Part shown: one piece after another, positions 44,781-54,148 of the stretch
How the letters are laid out: the number at the start of each line of letters is the position of its first letter
How positions within the stretch are numbered: the stretch's first letter is position 1
Position numbers and translations under genes: made by a program
The notes under the pieces: model-generated
Told to the model about the DNA's origin: nothing
What the model saw: only the letters and a program-made list of their open reading frames with translations
Database searches by the model: none
Source: Actinomycetota bacterium
GTDB taxonomy: Bacteria > Actinomycetota > Actinomycetes > Mycobacteriales > Mycobacteriaceae
Assembly: GCA_018268465.1 (NCBI GenBank)
Contig: JAFDWN010000010.1
Span: forward strand, 403,561 to 467,560
Length of the DNA stretch: 64,000 nt
Reading direction: 5' to 3'

Positions 44781-45803
44781 ATGACCGCATCAGCAGAAAC
44801 GTCGGCGCTCGAAGCGCGGGTCGGCCACTACTACCAGATGGACCACACCTATGTGGTCGGCCGCGAGAAAGTGCGCGAGTACGCCCGTGCGGTACAGGAC
44901 TATCACCCCGCGCACTGGGATGTCGCCGCCGCCGCCGAGCTGGGCCATGCGGATCTGGTCGCCCCGCTGACGTTCACCTCGACGCCGGGCATGACCTGCA
45001 ATCGCCTGATGTTCGAACAGGTGGTGGTCGGCTACGACACCTACATGCAGACCGAAGAGGTCTTCGAGCAGCACCGGCCGATCGTCGCAGGCGACGAACT
45101 TTCTGTCGACGTCGAACTGACGTCGGTGCGACGGATCGCGGGCCGGGATCTGATCACCGTCACCAACACCTTCACCGACACCGCCGGTGAACGGGTGCAC
45201 ACACTGCACACCACCGTCGTCGGCGTCACCGCCGAGGATCTCAATCCCGAGATCAAGTCGGCCGTACACAACGCGATGATGCACGACGTGAACATCTTCG
45301 GGGTCGGTGAGACCGAGTACCGCAAGACCGTGCGTCCCGCGGGCGAGGTCCGGATCGCCCAGGACACCGGCCGCACACCCGGGACGCCGTCCTTCGACGA
45401 CGTCTCGGTGGGCGACGAGCTGCCGGTGCACCACACCCGACTGTCCCGCGGCGACCTGGTGAACTACGCGGGCGTGGCCGGGGACGCCAATCCGATTCAC
45501 TGGGACGAGTCCATCGCCAAGCTGGCGGGGCTGCCCGACGTGATCGCCCACGGGATGCTCACCATGGGCCTGGGCGCCGGATTCGCCTCCGCGTGGTCGG
45601 GCGACTCCGGGGCAGTCACCCGGTACGCGGTGCGGCTGTCTGCGCCCGCGATCGTGTCGGCCGCCGAGGGCTGCGACATCGAGTTCAGCGGTCGGATCAA
45701 GTCGTTGGACCCGGCCACCCGCACCGGTGTGGTGCTGGTCGCCGCGAAGTCCGACGGCAAGAAGATCTTCGGACTGGCGACGCTGGACGTCCGCTTCCGC
45801 TGA
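44781..45803 (+). CDS. Fused HadA/HadB-type (3R)-hydroxyacyl dehydratase
   Basis: The 340-residue protein has two hot-dog domains in one chain. The N-terminal part (VGHYYQMDHTYVVGREKVREYARAV) follows HadA; the C-terminal part (SVGDELPVHHTRLSRGDLVNYAGVAGDANPIHWDE; DVIAHGMLTMGLGAGF) follows HadB, including the catalytic Asp and His in GDANPIHW. In M. tuberculosis HadA, HadB and HadC are separate subunits of the FAS-II dehydratase. A fused version suggests a stable heterodimer-like unit for fatty acid or mycolate-type chains, or for another acyl-thioester. The ATG at 44781 fits the domain start. Confidence 0.9.
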   Translation: MTASAETSALEARVGHYYQMDHTYVVGREKVREYARAVQDYHPAHWDVAAAAELGHADLVAPLTFTSTPGMTCNRLMFEQVVVGYDTYMQTEEVFEQHRPIVAGDELSVDVELTSVRRIAGRDLITVTNTFTDTAGERVHTLHTTVVGVTAEDLNPEIKSAVHNAMMHDVNIFGVGETEYRKTVRPAGEVRIAQDTGRTPGTPSFDDVSVGDELPVHHTRLSRGDLVNYAGVAGDANPIHWDESIAKLAGLPDVIAHGMLTMGLGAGFASAWSGDSGAVTRYAVRLSAPAIVSAAEGCDIEFSGRIKSLDPATRTGVVLVAAKSDGKKIFGLATLDVRFR

Positions 45804-45906
45804 CGTTGCGTCCTCGCCAACGCCGGCTCAGGCTGGATTGGCCGACCCGCGGAGGCGACGCCGCGACCGCATCATGGCCGATCCACCATGGCCGTCATAT
45901 GAGCGG

Positions 45907-47025
45907 TCAGGTGATGGCAGCCTCGCCGTCGATCGCCGGCGTGCGGAGTCGTCGCACCGCCGCGACCGACTTCATCGCCGCGGCAAGGATCGGTGCGCCC
46001 AGAACCATTCCGAGCACACCGGCCATGGTGCCGCCGATCATGGTGGCAAGCAGGACGGCCACCGGATGCAAATCCAGCGACGACCCCAGCGCCCAAGAAC
46101 TGACTGCACTTTGAATGGTGCCGTTGGAGATCACAAAGGTCAGTCCCATGATCAGTGCCGCGGTGGGGCCGCCCGAACCGAAGGCGATCAGCACCACGAA
46201 CGCGCCGGTGACCCACGCACCGACGAACGGGATGAAGGACAGGCAGAAGTAGAGGATGAAGATGGGGATCGGCAGCGGGACGCTGAGTATGAGCAGCGGC
46301 ACCATGAAGACGGGCGCGGTGAGAAGTGCCGTGATTGCGGTGCCTTTGAAGTAGCCCTGTACGGATTGCCTTGTCAGGGAGATGATTTCGTCGACCTCCC
46401 CGGCGCTGAACAACGAGCCGCGATTCAGCCAGGATTGGAACCTGCGTGCGTCTCGCAGCGTGAAGAACAGGAAGAACACCGCGAAGAAGGTCCCCATGAC
46501 CAGTGCCAACATCCCGTAGAAGGTGCTGGTGACCGCGCCGAGGATGCCCTGTCCCAGTTGTGCCGCATGGCCCTCGACCGTTGCGCGGGCGTGCTGGAGC
46601 CACCGTGTGTCGATGTCCAGGCCGGCGCCCCACGCCAAGAACGAGTTCCAGCCGGCGATGAGCTGGCGGTAGATTTCGGGCCACTGCCGCAGAAAACCCC
46701 ACAGCACGATCGCGATCGCGCCGGCCGCCACCGCAACGGCGGCAAGGAGGGTCAGCACCACGGCCAGCGTGGCAGGTAGGCGGGCCCGTTTGAGCGCCTC
46801 CACGACCGGTTCCAGGACAATCCCCACAATGGCCGCGATCACCAGCGGGATCAGAATGCCACTGACCGCGCTCAACGCTGCGACCACGACCATCGCCAAT
46901 ACGATGACGCCGAGCAAGAGCCAACTCGCCAGACCCGCTCGGCGCAACAATCCTGGATACGGCGACCGATGGCCGGGCCGATCCGTCCCGTCTGCGGTCC
47001 CACCGTTCGCGTCAACCACGGGCAT
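45907..47025 (-). CDS. AI-2E family transporter-like membrane protein
   Basis: I start at ATG 47025; ATG 47166 is also in frame but adds non-hydrophobic sequence. The 372-residue protein has about eight hydrophobic segments. Its VPLPIPIFILYFCLSFIPFVGAW and later GTMAGVLGMVLGAPILAAAMK match AI-2E family transporters (PF01594). Members export small molecules, including AI-2, or exchange Na+/H+. It is divergent from the small-protein/M64 peptidase operon. Confidence 0.88.
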   Translation of the reverse strand: MPVVDANGGTADGTDRPGHRSPYPGLLRRAGLASWLLLGVIVLAMVVVAALSAVSGILIPLVIAAIVGIVLEPVVEALKRARLPATLAVVLTLLAAVAVAAGAIAIVLWGFLRQWPEIYRQLIAGWNSFLAWGAGLDIDTRWLQHARATVEGHAAQLGQGILGAVTSTFYGMLALVMGTFFAVFFLFFTLRDARRFQSWLNRGSLFSAGEVDEIISLTRQSVQGYFKGTAITALLTAPVFMVPLLILSVPLPIPIFILYFCLSFIPFVGAWVTGAFVVLIAFGSGGPTAALIMGLTFVISNGTIQSAVSSWALGSSLDLHPVAVLLATMIGGTMAGVLGMVLGAPILAAAMKSVAAVRRLRTPAIDGEAAIT

Positions 47026-47220
47026 CACCCGCGCCGACAGTTCCCATGTGCACACATCCTGCACCACGCGGTGCGCCGAGGGGCGGTTGCTCGCCGCGCC
47101 CGGGTGTCCTGTCGCCAAAGGCAATCGACTCCCCAGCTCATTGACAATGCTTGCGACGGCGCGCATAGTCCCCACCGGGTGCCCGCACGCAGTACCGCGG
47201 ACGTGCGCAGGGAGGAACCG

Positions 47221-47541
47221 ATGGCGACGACGAACGGTTATGTCGGAACGCTGGAGGCCGAGTCGCGCGGCGCCGCGCGACTGTGGTTCGGCCTGACCGA
47301 CGACCCCGGCGGGAGCGGCTGGATCAAGATCGGCGCGAACCGCGCATGGTTCACCATGAGCATGGCATCCGAGGATCGGCCGACCCATCTGGCGCAGCTC
47401 ACGCTGCTACTCGAAGCGATGCGCGCCGGGCTGCACGTCGCGGTAAGCCACGGGGGCGCCGCGTCTTTCAACAAGCGTGCTCCCGGCGACTCGTTCGAGG
47501 TCGACGGTGTGCGCGTCCTGCGCACCGGCTTGCACTTCTAG
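47221..47541 (+). CDS. Small soluble protein, 106 residues, partner of the M64-like peptidase
   Basis: ATG 47221 has GGGAGGAA upstream. The 106-residue protein (MATTNGYVGTLEAESRGAA...) has no signal peptide or membrane segment and looks like a compact alpha/beta domain, with RLWFGLTDDPGG, WIKIGANRAWFTM and FEVDGVRVLRTGLHF. I do not recognise the family. Its stop is followed 8 bases later by the M64-like peptidase, whose AGGA ribosome-binding site overlaps its stop codon. Translational coupling suggests the two act together, perhaps as inhibitor or adaptor. Confidence 0.75.
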   Translation: MATTNGYVGTLEAESRGAARLWFGLTDDPGGSGWIKIGANRAWFTMSMASEDRPTHLAQLTLLLEAMRAGLHVAVSHGGAASFNKRAPGDSFEVDGVRVLRTGLHF

Positions 47542-47549
47542 GACGTCTC

Positions 47550-48989
47550 ATGACGGATCTGTCGATCGTCAATCTCGATCCGTCGAGCAGCGACGCGGTG
47601 CGCTACGAGCTGGGCGCAGGCAACTGGCGCCCATCCGGCGGTGCCCCATGGATACCCGACTTGGCGAATCCGGGAGCCACTATCCGCCTCACCGACAACC
47701 AGGTGATCGATGTACTGATTCTCGGCGACGGCTACGAAACGCGCGAGAGCTTCGAATCTCGCCTGACGGACTGGCTCACGGATTTCTACGCCGTCGACGT
47801 CTACAACCGATTCGCCGGCGCGTTTCGTATCCGGGCATTCTTCCGAAAATCGGGCGAGCCGTGCTCCCCGGGGCGTAGGTCCTTCTATCGGGTCCCGATC
47901 GGCACCGGCGGAAGCGACGGCGGCGAGGTCGCGACCGGCGGCTGGGAAACCGCCGCAGGCACCGACAACGCGTTCTTCCGCCAGCAGCTCTTCGACAGCA
48001 TCGGCGCGTTCGCGTTCAATTCGACGACGTACCCCGTCGATCTCGATGTGGGCGGTGACAAAACGGTGATCCACAACCAGCTCGCAGGCATGTACTCCCA
48101 CCTTGTCGTCGTGCTGCTCGTGCGATCGGCCAATGTCAGTAACGCCAGCGGCCGCACCCGTGCGGTCCCCGATCCGGCTAATCCTGCTGCGCGGACAGTC
48201 AACGTCGCGTTCGGATCGCACGCGCTGCACGAATTCGGCCACGCGTTCGCCTACCTGGAGGACGAGTACATCAGCTCCCGCGGCAGCCGCGCCGACCGCT
48301 CGAATCCCACGCAGGCCAACGTCTTCACGCTGTCGAATCTGACTTTCAGCCCCCAGCTCGATCAGGTGCCGTGGCAGCACCTCAGCCCGTGGGGTCGCCG
48401 GCCGCGACAGGCGGCAGGCACGCAGCCATCCCCGATCGTGGGCTGGTTGTGGCGAGGCGGAGAACAAGACCTCGGGGTGTGGCACAGCGAGTACCACTGC
48501 CTGATGAACGGCCAACATGTGAACTACGCCTACAGCGCCGGCGAAACATCGCCCGCCTCAGTAGATTTGCGGTTCCGTCGGGTCGTGACGGCGTCGGGCG
48601 CAGTGATCCCGCCGCGGTACTGCCTGTGGTGCCAGGAGATCGTCACCATCCGGATCCTGGAGAAAACCGGTCAGCTGGGCGCGGCCGGCGACCCCGGTGA
48701 CATCAACCAGCGCGGACAGCTCTGGTACCGCCGCTGGGTCGGCACGTGGCGCGATCGGTACTGGGCGGCGTTCGGCGTCGACCAGCAGATCGACCAGCGC
48801 GAAGCGCTCTACGCCAACCCCGCGTCCGAACCCCAAACCTTCAACGAGATCCGCAACACCGACGGTGCGTACAAGCGGCTGGACGGATCAGACTTGTACC
48901 AGCCGTTCGCGGCGGCGCCCCGCGCGGATGGCGATCCTCCCGCCGACGACGAGGATGCGCTGTTGACGATGCTCGCGTGTCCGTCATGA
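47550..48989 (+). CDS. M64-like zinc metallopeptidase without signal peptide
   Basis: The 479-residue protein has VIDVLILGDGYETRESFES near the N-terminus and the zinc motif HALHEFGHAFAYLEDEY (HEFGH, about residue 227), with a nearby Glu-rich third-ligand region. This matches peptidase family M64 (IgA protease-like). Characterised M64 members are secreted, but no signal peptide is seen here. The C-terminal half has further Cys (HCLMN; YCLWCQEI), perhaps a structural metal site. It is coupled to the upstream 106-residue gene and overlaps the convergent DJ-1-like gene by 6 bases. Confidence 0.85.
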   Translation: MTDLSIVNLDPSSSDAVRYELGAGNWRPSGGAPWIPDLANPGATIRLTDNQVIDVLILGDGYETRESFESRLTDWLTDFYAVDVYNRFAGAFRIRAFFRKSGEPCSPGRRSFYRVPIGTGGSDGGEVATGGWETAAGTDNAFFRQQLFDSIGAFAFNSTTYPVDLDVGGDKTVIHNQLAGMYSHLVVVLLVRSANVSNASGRTRAVPDPANPAARTVNVAFGSHALHEFGHAFAYLEDEYISSRGSRADRSNPTQANVFTLSNLTFSPQLDQVPWQHLSPWGRRPRQAAGTQPSPIVGWLWRGGEQDLGVWHSEYHCLMNGQHVNYAYSAGETSPASVDLRFRRVVTASGAVIPPRYCLWCQEIVTIRILEKTGQLGAAGDPGDINQRGQLWYRRWVGTWRDRYWAAFGVDQQIDQREALYANPASEPQTFNEIRNTDGAYKRLDGSDLYQPFAAAPRADGDPPADDEDALLTMLACPS

Positions 48990-49664
48990 CGACCGGTCCA
49001 ACAGCGCGTGTGCCAGTGCCTGGCCGACAAGGCTGCCCGATTGCGGGTTCTGCCCGGTGATGAGCCGGCCGTCAACGACAAGCTTCGGCTGCCAGGGGTC
49101 GGTCGACTCGTACAGTGCGCCTTCGGCGCGTAACGCGGTTTCGAGGTCGAAGGGAACGTCGTCCTGCGCGTAGCCTTCCTCTTCTGCGAAGGAGAAGGAC
49201 GTCAACTTGCGCCCGCGCACCAACGGTTCACCGTCACCGTCGGTGACACCGAGGAACGCCGAGGGCCCGTGGCACACGGCCGAGACGACCATCCCTGCGT
49301 TCCATGCGGTTTGGACCGCGGACTGCACGTCGGGGTTGCCGGTGACGTCCACCATCGGTCCGAGGCCGCCCGGGACGAAGATCGCATCGTAGTCGAGGAC
49401 GTCGAGATCGGAGAGTTTGCGGCTGCGGGCCAGTCGCTGGTAGGCCTTGCTCGCGAGGAATCCGGTTTGCGTCGGATCGTCGCCGTCGAACCCGTCTTCG
49501 GGTGGTTTGCCACCGAGTACGGATGCGAACTCGACTGCGATGCCTGCCTTGTCGAGTTCTTCGAAAGGATGCGCGATCTCGGGGAAGAAGAAGCCCGTCT
49601 TTCGGTCATTCGGTCCGATTCGAGCTGCACTGGTCGAGATGAACAACACGTAGGGGACGCTCAT
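48984..49664 (-). CDS. DJ-1/PfpI family protein (Hsp31-like type 1 glutamine amidotransferase fold)
   Basis: The 226-residue protein starts with YVLFISTSAARIGPNDRKTG, and carries the nucleophile elbow VSAVCHGPSAFLG with the reactive Cys, and the Glu-containing FFFPEIAHPFEEL. This is the Hsp31/YhbO-like branch, with glyoxalase III or chaperone-type activities. Its 3' end overlaps the M64-like peptidase gene by 6 bases. No operon partner is evident. Confidence 0.88.
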   Translation of the reverse strand: MSVPYVLFISTSAARIGPNDRKTGFFFPEIAHPFEELDKAGIAVEFASVLGGKPPEDGFDGDDPTQTGFLASKAYQRLARSRKLSDLDVLDYDAIFVPGGLGPMVDVTGNPDVQSAVQTAWNAGMVVSAVCHGPSAFLGVTDGDGEPLVRGRKLTSFSFAEEEGYAQDDVPFDLETALRAEGALYESTDPWQPKLVVDGRLITGQNPQSGSLVGQALAHALLDRSS

Positions 49665-49755
49665 TGGTCACTCTCCTTGCTTGTAGCGGCCGGGATCTGG
49701 GCTGGTCGTTGGCGGGCATCTGGAGCGGTGGTACGTGCTCGAGGACGCCGCCGCC

Positions 49756-50631
49756 TCACTGCGCGACGTGCTTCCCGAGGAACGCCCGGATGTAGGCGCT
49801 GATCTCGTCGCCGTGGGTCTCGAGCGCGAAGTGGCCGGCATCGAGCAGATGGAATTCGCCGTCGGGCAGATCGCGCCGAAAGGCCTCCGCGCCTGCGGCA
49901 CCGAAGATTTCGTCGTTCTTGCCCCAGGTGATCAGCAGAGGCGGCTGATGGGTGCGGAAGTACTCCTGAAACTTCGGGTAACCGTCGAGGTTGAACTGGT
50001 AGTCCCAGAACAGTTGCAGCTGAACCTCGTCGTTTCCCTTGCGGTCCAGTCCGGCCTGGTCCAGCAACCACGCCTCCGGTGCGATGCGGTCAAGCCGGTC
50101 GGCGGGGACGCCGTGCGTGTATTGCCAGTAGGTCTTGCTTTGCGTCAGGTACTCGCGGACGCCACGTTCATGGACGGCGCGGTCCTTGGCATGCGCGAAC
50201 AGGACGTCCCAGAACGGTGTGAAACCCTCCAGATAGGCGTTGCCGCTCTGGGTGATGATCGCGGTGATCCGCTCGGGAGCCGCACTGGCGATGCGCAGCC
50301 CGATCGGCGCGCCGTAGTCGTGGATGTAGATGGCGAACCGGTCGAGGCCTAGCTGCGTGATCAGTTTCTCGGTGACCGCGGTCAAAGCATCGAAACTGTA
50401 GTCGAACTCGTGGACGGTCGGCATCGACGACCGCCCGAATCCGATGTGGTCCGGCGCAACGAGATGATAGGAATCCGCCAGGGCGTTGATCAGATTGCGG
50501 AACATGTGCGAGCTCGATGGAAAGCCGTGCAGCAGAAGCAAAGTCGGATTGGAACGCTCACCGGCCTCCCGATAGAAGACGTCGAGCCCGTCGATGGTGG
50601 CGCTGCGGTAGCGGGTCGAGGATGCACTCAC
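49756..50631 (-). CDS. Alpha/beta hydrolase, haloalkane dehalogenase/epoxide hydrolase-like
   Basis: The 291-residue protein has the oxyanion-hole motif LLLHGFPSSSHMFRN and the nucleophile elbow YIHDYGAPIGLR, where the nucleophile is Asp rather than Ser. The catalytic His is in LDAGHFALETHG. Asp nucleophile with HG-P-type oxyanion hole fits haloalkane or haloacetate dehalogenases and epoxide hydrolases. Which one cannot be decided by eye. It lies downstream of the large BTAD regulator on the opposite side of a 32-base gap, same strand. Confidence 0.9.
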   Translation of the reverse strand: MSASSTRYRSATIDGLDVFYREAGERSNPTLLLLHGFPSSSHMFRNLINALADSYHLVAPDHIGFGRSSMPTVHEFDYSFDALTAVTEKLITQLGLDRFAIYIHDYGAPIGLRIASAAPERITAIITQSGNAYLEGFTPFWDVLFAHAKDRAVHERGVREYLTQSKTYWQYTHGVPADRLDRIAPEAWLLDQAGLDRKGNDEVQLQLFWDYQFNLDGYPKFQEYFRTHQPPLLITWGKNDEIFGAAGAEAFRRDLPDGEFHLLDAGHFALETHGDEISAYIRAFLGKHVAQ

Positions 50632-50663
50632 GGTTATCTCCTACTCGGGCGTTTTCCGCGAAA

Positions 50664-53600
50664 CTAGCCCGCCGACGTTCCTTGGCACTGAACCGCAGTG
50701 AACGATCTCTTGACGGCGTTCCTCGACACCGTCGCCCGCACGGGCCCGAGTTCGTCGAGGAGGGTCTGGGCGCGTCGCGCGAAGAGATGCGCTTCACGGT
50801 CGGCAGACACCGACTGCGCGTGCTCCGCGGCGTTGCGCACCTCGGCGACGGGTGCGCCGCGCGCCTGCAGCAGACGCGCACGCACCAGCAGGAGCAACCC
50901 CTCGGGGTAGCGTTGGCCGTAGGTCGCCATACACCAGTCCGCCCGGTCCAGCGCTCTGGCGGCATCTTCACACCTGCCGGCCTCGATCCACATTTCCGCA
51001 ACGAGCGCATACCAGGTGGCCACGCAGGAGCGCGGTGGGTCCAAGAGGTTGGCCGCGATGATCTGCTCGCTTTCGGCAGCGGCACGGGCGGGGTCCTCAC
51101 CGGTCATGGCCGCTGCCCAGCATTTAGCCAGTCGTTGATACGTCCCCAGAAACACGAAATTGAACCCTGGATCCACCGCGATGCCCCGGTCAGCCACCGA
51201 TAGCGCCCATTCCGGCTCGCCGGCGATCGAGGCCGTCCGGCATGCGATCGACGCCCAGACCGTGATCATGTACGGCTCGGCACCGGCTGCCGACTCCAGG
51301 ATGTCGAGTAGGTCCCGGGCTGCATCGACGTCGCCGTGCAGCGCCGTGGTTTCGGCGAGCATCCCCGTCATGAGCCATTGCAGGTGCCGGCGGACGGGGT
51401 CCTCGCCACCTCCCGACAGGTCATCGAGCAGTGTTTGTCTGGAAAGGTCGAGAAACCGGAAGGCCTCACCGATATTGCCGGCATCCCATTGCTGGATGCC
51501 CCAGGCCTGGAAGCCGTAGGACCGCACGACGGGGTCGCCCGAAGCGCGTCCCCGCTCGAGCAGCTTCAGCGCCAGTGGGCGGCTGATGTCGAGCTCGATC
51601 GCCTGCGCGTGGGCTGCCCAGCGCGAGTACAGAAATCCGGTGGCGTCGCGCTCCCTGCCGAGCGTGGCGGCGAGGTGCTCGGCCCGTTCCAACAACTCCA
51701 ACAATGCGGGATCGCCGTACATCGACCGCATGCCCACCAGAGCGGTGAGCTGAGCCAGGGCGGCAAGCTCGACGTCCGGTATCGATGCTGCGCACGCCAC
51801 ATGCGCCGCCGCACGGAGGTTCTGTTCGGCGGCCTCGAACGCGAACTTGCCCACCATGTGCCGGGCGGCCCGCATGAGCGCGTCGGCAGTCCTGCCCGGA
51901 TGCGCAAGCGGGCCGGCCGACCATAGGTGGTGGGCGAGTCGCTCCTCGACTGATTCTCCCGCCGGATATGAGGATTCCAGCGCGTCGGCGATGCAGGCAT
52001 GCAGCCTCGGCGCACAGTGCGCGGGTGCCAGCGCCACGAGAGCTTCACGCACGAGGTCATGGGCAAACCGGAATCCGCGGGGGTCTGCCGCCCACACCAG
52101 CAGGCCGAGCTCATCGAGCGGTGCGAGGCGGTCCAGACAGGTCTCGACGTCGAGTCCGGCGGCTTGAGCCAGGATTCCGATGTCGACGTCACGCCCGATG
52201 AACGCCGCGCAGAGCAGCAGGTTGCGGCACTCCTCGTCGAGCCCGGCCAGGCGGTCCAGCACCACATCGCGCACCGTCAGTGGGACTTCGGCCGATACCG
52301 CAGCCTCCTCGATCCGTGCCCCTCGTTGCGACAGCAGCCGCGACAGTTCACGGACGAAGAACGGGTTACCCGCGGTGCGTCGGTAGATACTGCGGACCAT
52401 GTCGGCACTCGGTTGCCGGCCGGTCTCGATTCGGACGAGCTCGACCACGTGGGGCACGCTGAGGGGAGCGAGCCTGATTCGGCGAACGCACTGCACACGG
52501 CTCATGCCGGCGAGCATTCGGGTCACCTCGGCCCGGGGGGCAGGCGCGCGATCGCGCAACGCACCGACCAGCGCGACGCCGTCGGGAAGCCGAGACGCCA
52601 GGTGAGCGAACAGCTCCAGAGAGGGCAGGTCGGCCCAATGCAGATCGTCGAAAGTCAGTACGACGGGCCGGTGGCGCGCCGCCTCGCCGAACATCGTCGT
52701 TACGCGTTCGAACAGCCGGAACCGGGCACCGGCATCGGGTAGCGCCGGATGCCGTTCGCCATCCAGCGATTGCAGTAGGTGACCGATCTCCCCGGCGCGC
52801 CAGCGCCGCTGCACCCCTTCGGGAAGGGTCTGCAGCACGCTTTCCACCGCCCCCGACCACGGCCACATCGCCGGGGTCCCCGCTGACGGCGGACAATTGC
52901 CCCAGGCGGTCAGGGCTCCTTGCCGGCTCGCCGCGGCGGCACTTTCTGCGAGCAGCCTCGTCTTGCCGACTCCCGGTTCGCCCTGCAGGAGAACCACCGC
53001 GGATCGGTGCGTCATGGCGGCGTTGACGGCTTCTTCCAGCGTGGCGAGCTCCCGCGCACGCCCGACGAACGCCGCGCGCCGGTCCGGAATACCCGTCACG
53101 GCACTCATCGGAACGGCGTCGCGCGGACCCGGCGAGCGAGCGTGGCATGCCGTCTTCTGGGTGAGAATCCGGTGGTGGGCGCGTTGCAGTGATTGCCCCG
53201 GCTCGATTCCCAGTTCTTCGGCAAGTCGGTGACGAATGGTGCGAAACAGCGCCAACGCCTCCGCTTGTTGTCCGGCGGCGCCCAATACCGAGAGGAGCGC
53301 CGCGTGCACCGGTTCGTTCAGCGGCGCCATCGCCGTGGCAAGACGCAACGGAGGCAGCATGCGCTGCGGGGCGGACAACGTCACCGCGAGCTCGGCCGCG
53401 GCGACACAGGCGTCGGCGAAGCGGGTGTTGATCTCCCCGAACACCGAACTGGCCGATATCGCGTACTCCAACCCGTCGCCTGCGGGGCCCTTCCACAACT
53501 CCAGTGCCCGACCGTAGTGTTCGAAGGCCGCTTCGGGCTCACCCTCGGCGAGGCTGAGCCTCGCAGCACTGCTCAGGTCGCGGAACTCATCCCAATCCAG

Positions 53601-54023
53601 GGCGGTCGACCCTGACTTGAACAGGTAGCCGTTACCTCGCCGAAGCAGATGTGAGCCCGAACTACGCTGCGGCACAGATGGTTCGAATACACGTCGGATG
53701 GCACCGATGTATTTGTGAATGACGTTGAGCGCGCTGGCCGGTGCCTGCTCACCCCACAACAGATCGATGATTTCACCGGTACTGACCGGGTGTCCGGCCC
53801 GGGCGAGCAACACGGCCAGCACACACACCTGTTGACGTGGACCGGCATCGAGTTCGACTGCACCGCGCCAGATCCGCAGTGGTCCGAGTATCTGCACGCG
53901 GAGACCGGCATACGCACCCAGGTCGTCGCCACGGGCACCGGCGTCCGTACTGTCCGCCAAACATTCTGTTTCCCAGTGCATTCCGCGCATATCCCTACCG
54001 GGTTTCCGCCACACGCGATCCAA
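50664..54023 (-). CDS. Large BTAD/AAA regulator of the AfsR/SARP-LAL type
   Basis: The 1119-residue protein begins with an OmpR-type winged helix (LRVQILGPLRIWRGAVELDAGPRQ; GEIIDLLWGEQAPASALNVIHKYI) and a bacterial transcriptional activation domain (DEFRDLSSAAR; LEYAISASSVFGEINT; LRLATAMAPLNEP). It then has an AAA ATPase with Walker A LLQGEPGVGKTRLL and Walker B VVLTFDDLHWAD, and a long TPR-like helical C-terminus. No LuxR-type helix-turn-helix ends the protein, as its DNA-binding domain is N-terminal. Start may be 54023, 53990 or 53981. It is likely the activator of the hydrolase downstream or of an unlinked pathway. Confidence 0.9.
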   Translation of the reverse strand: MDRVWRKPGRDMRGMHWETECLADSTDAGARGDDLGAYAGLRVQILGPLRIWRGAVELDAGPRQQVCVLAVLLARAGHPVSTGEIIDLLWGEQAPASALNVIHKYIGAIRRVFEPSVPQRSSGSHLLRRGNGYLFKSGSTALDWDEFRDLSSAARLSLAEGEPEAAFEHYGRALELWKGPAGDGLEYAISASSVFGEINTRFADACVAAAELAVTLSAPQRMLPPLRLATAMAPLNEPVHAALLSVLGAAGQQAEALALFRTIRHRLAEELGIEPGQSLQRAHHRILTQKTACHARSPGPRDAVPMSAVTGIPDRRAAFVGRARELATLEEAVNAAMTHRSAVVLLQGEPGVGKTRLLAESAAAASRQGALTAWGNCPPSAGTPAMWPWSGAVESVLQTLPEGVQRRWRAGEIGHLLQSLDGERHPALPDAGARFRLFERVTTMFGEAARHRPVVLTFDDLHWADLPSLELFAHLASRLPDGVALVGALRDRAPAPRAEVTRMLAGMSRVQCVRRIRLAPLSVPHVVELVRIETGRQPSADMVRSIYRRTAGNPFFVRELSRLLSQRGARIEEAAVSAEVPLTVRDVVLDRLAGLDEECRNLLLCAAFIGRDVDIGILAQAAGLDVETCLDRLAPLDELGLLVWAADPRGFRFAHDLVREALVALAPAHCAPRLHACIADALESSYPAGESVEERLAHHLWSAGPLAHPGRTADALMRAARHMVGKFAFEAAEQNLRAAAHVACAASIPDVELAALAQLTALVGMRSMYGDPALLELLERAEHLAATLGRERDATGFLYSRWAAHAQAIELDISRPLALKLLERGRASGDPVVRSYGFQAWGIQQWDAGNIGEAFRFLDLSRQTLLDDLSGGGEDPVRRHLQWLMTGMLAETTALHGDVDAARDLLDILESAAGAEPYMITVWASIACRTASIAGEPEWALSVADRGIAVDPGFNFVFLGTYQRLAKCWAAAMTGEDPARAAAESEQIIAANLLDPPRSCVATWYALVAEMWIEAGRCEDAARALDRADWCMATYGQRYPEGLLLLVRARLLQARGAPVAEVRNAAEHAQSVSADREAHLFARRAQTLLDELGPVRATVSRNAVKRSFTAVQCQGTSAG

Positions 54024-54079
54024 CTCGATGCAGTTACACTACAGCGAGTGGACAGCACATACAATGGCTGCATCTAATC

Positions 54080-54096
54080 ACTACTGAATGTAGTGC
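54080..54096. promoter_or_regulatory. CACTAC/GTAGTG inverted repeat in a divergent gap
   Basis: CACTAC at 54080-54085 and GTAGTG at 54091-54096 form an inverted repeat with spacer TGAAT, and a further CACTAC occurs at 54037-54042. They lie between the large regulator and the TetR gene. The TetR is the likely binder. Confidence 0.55.
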
Positions 54097-54148
54097 ACTT
54101 TGGCCTACGGTAGAGTGAGGCCCCAATGAACCCCCAGGCTGCTTCTGC

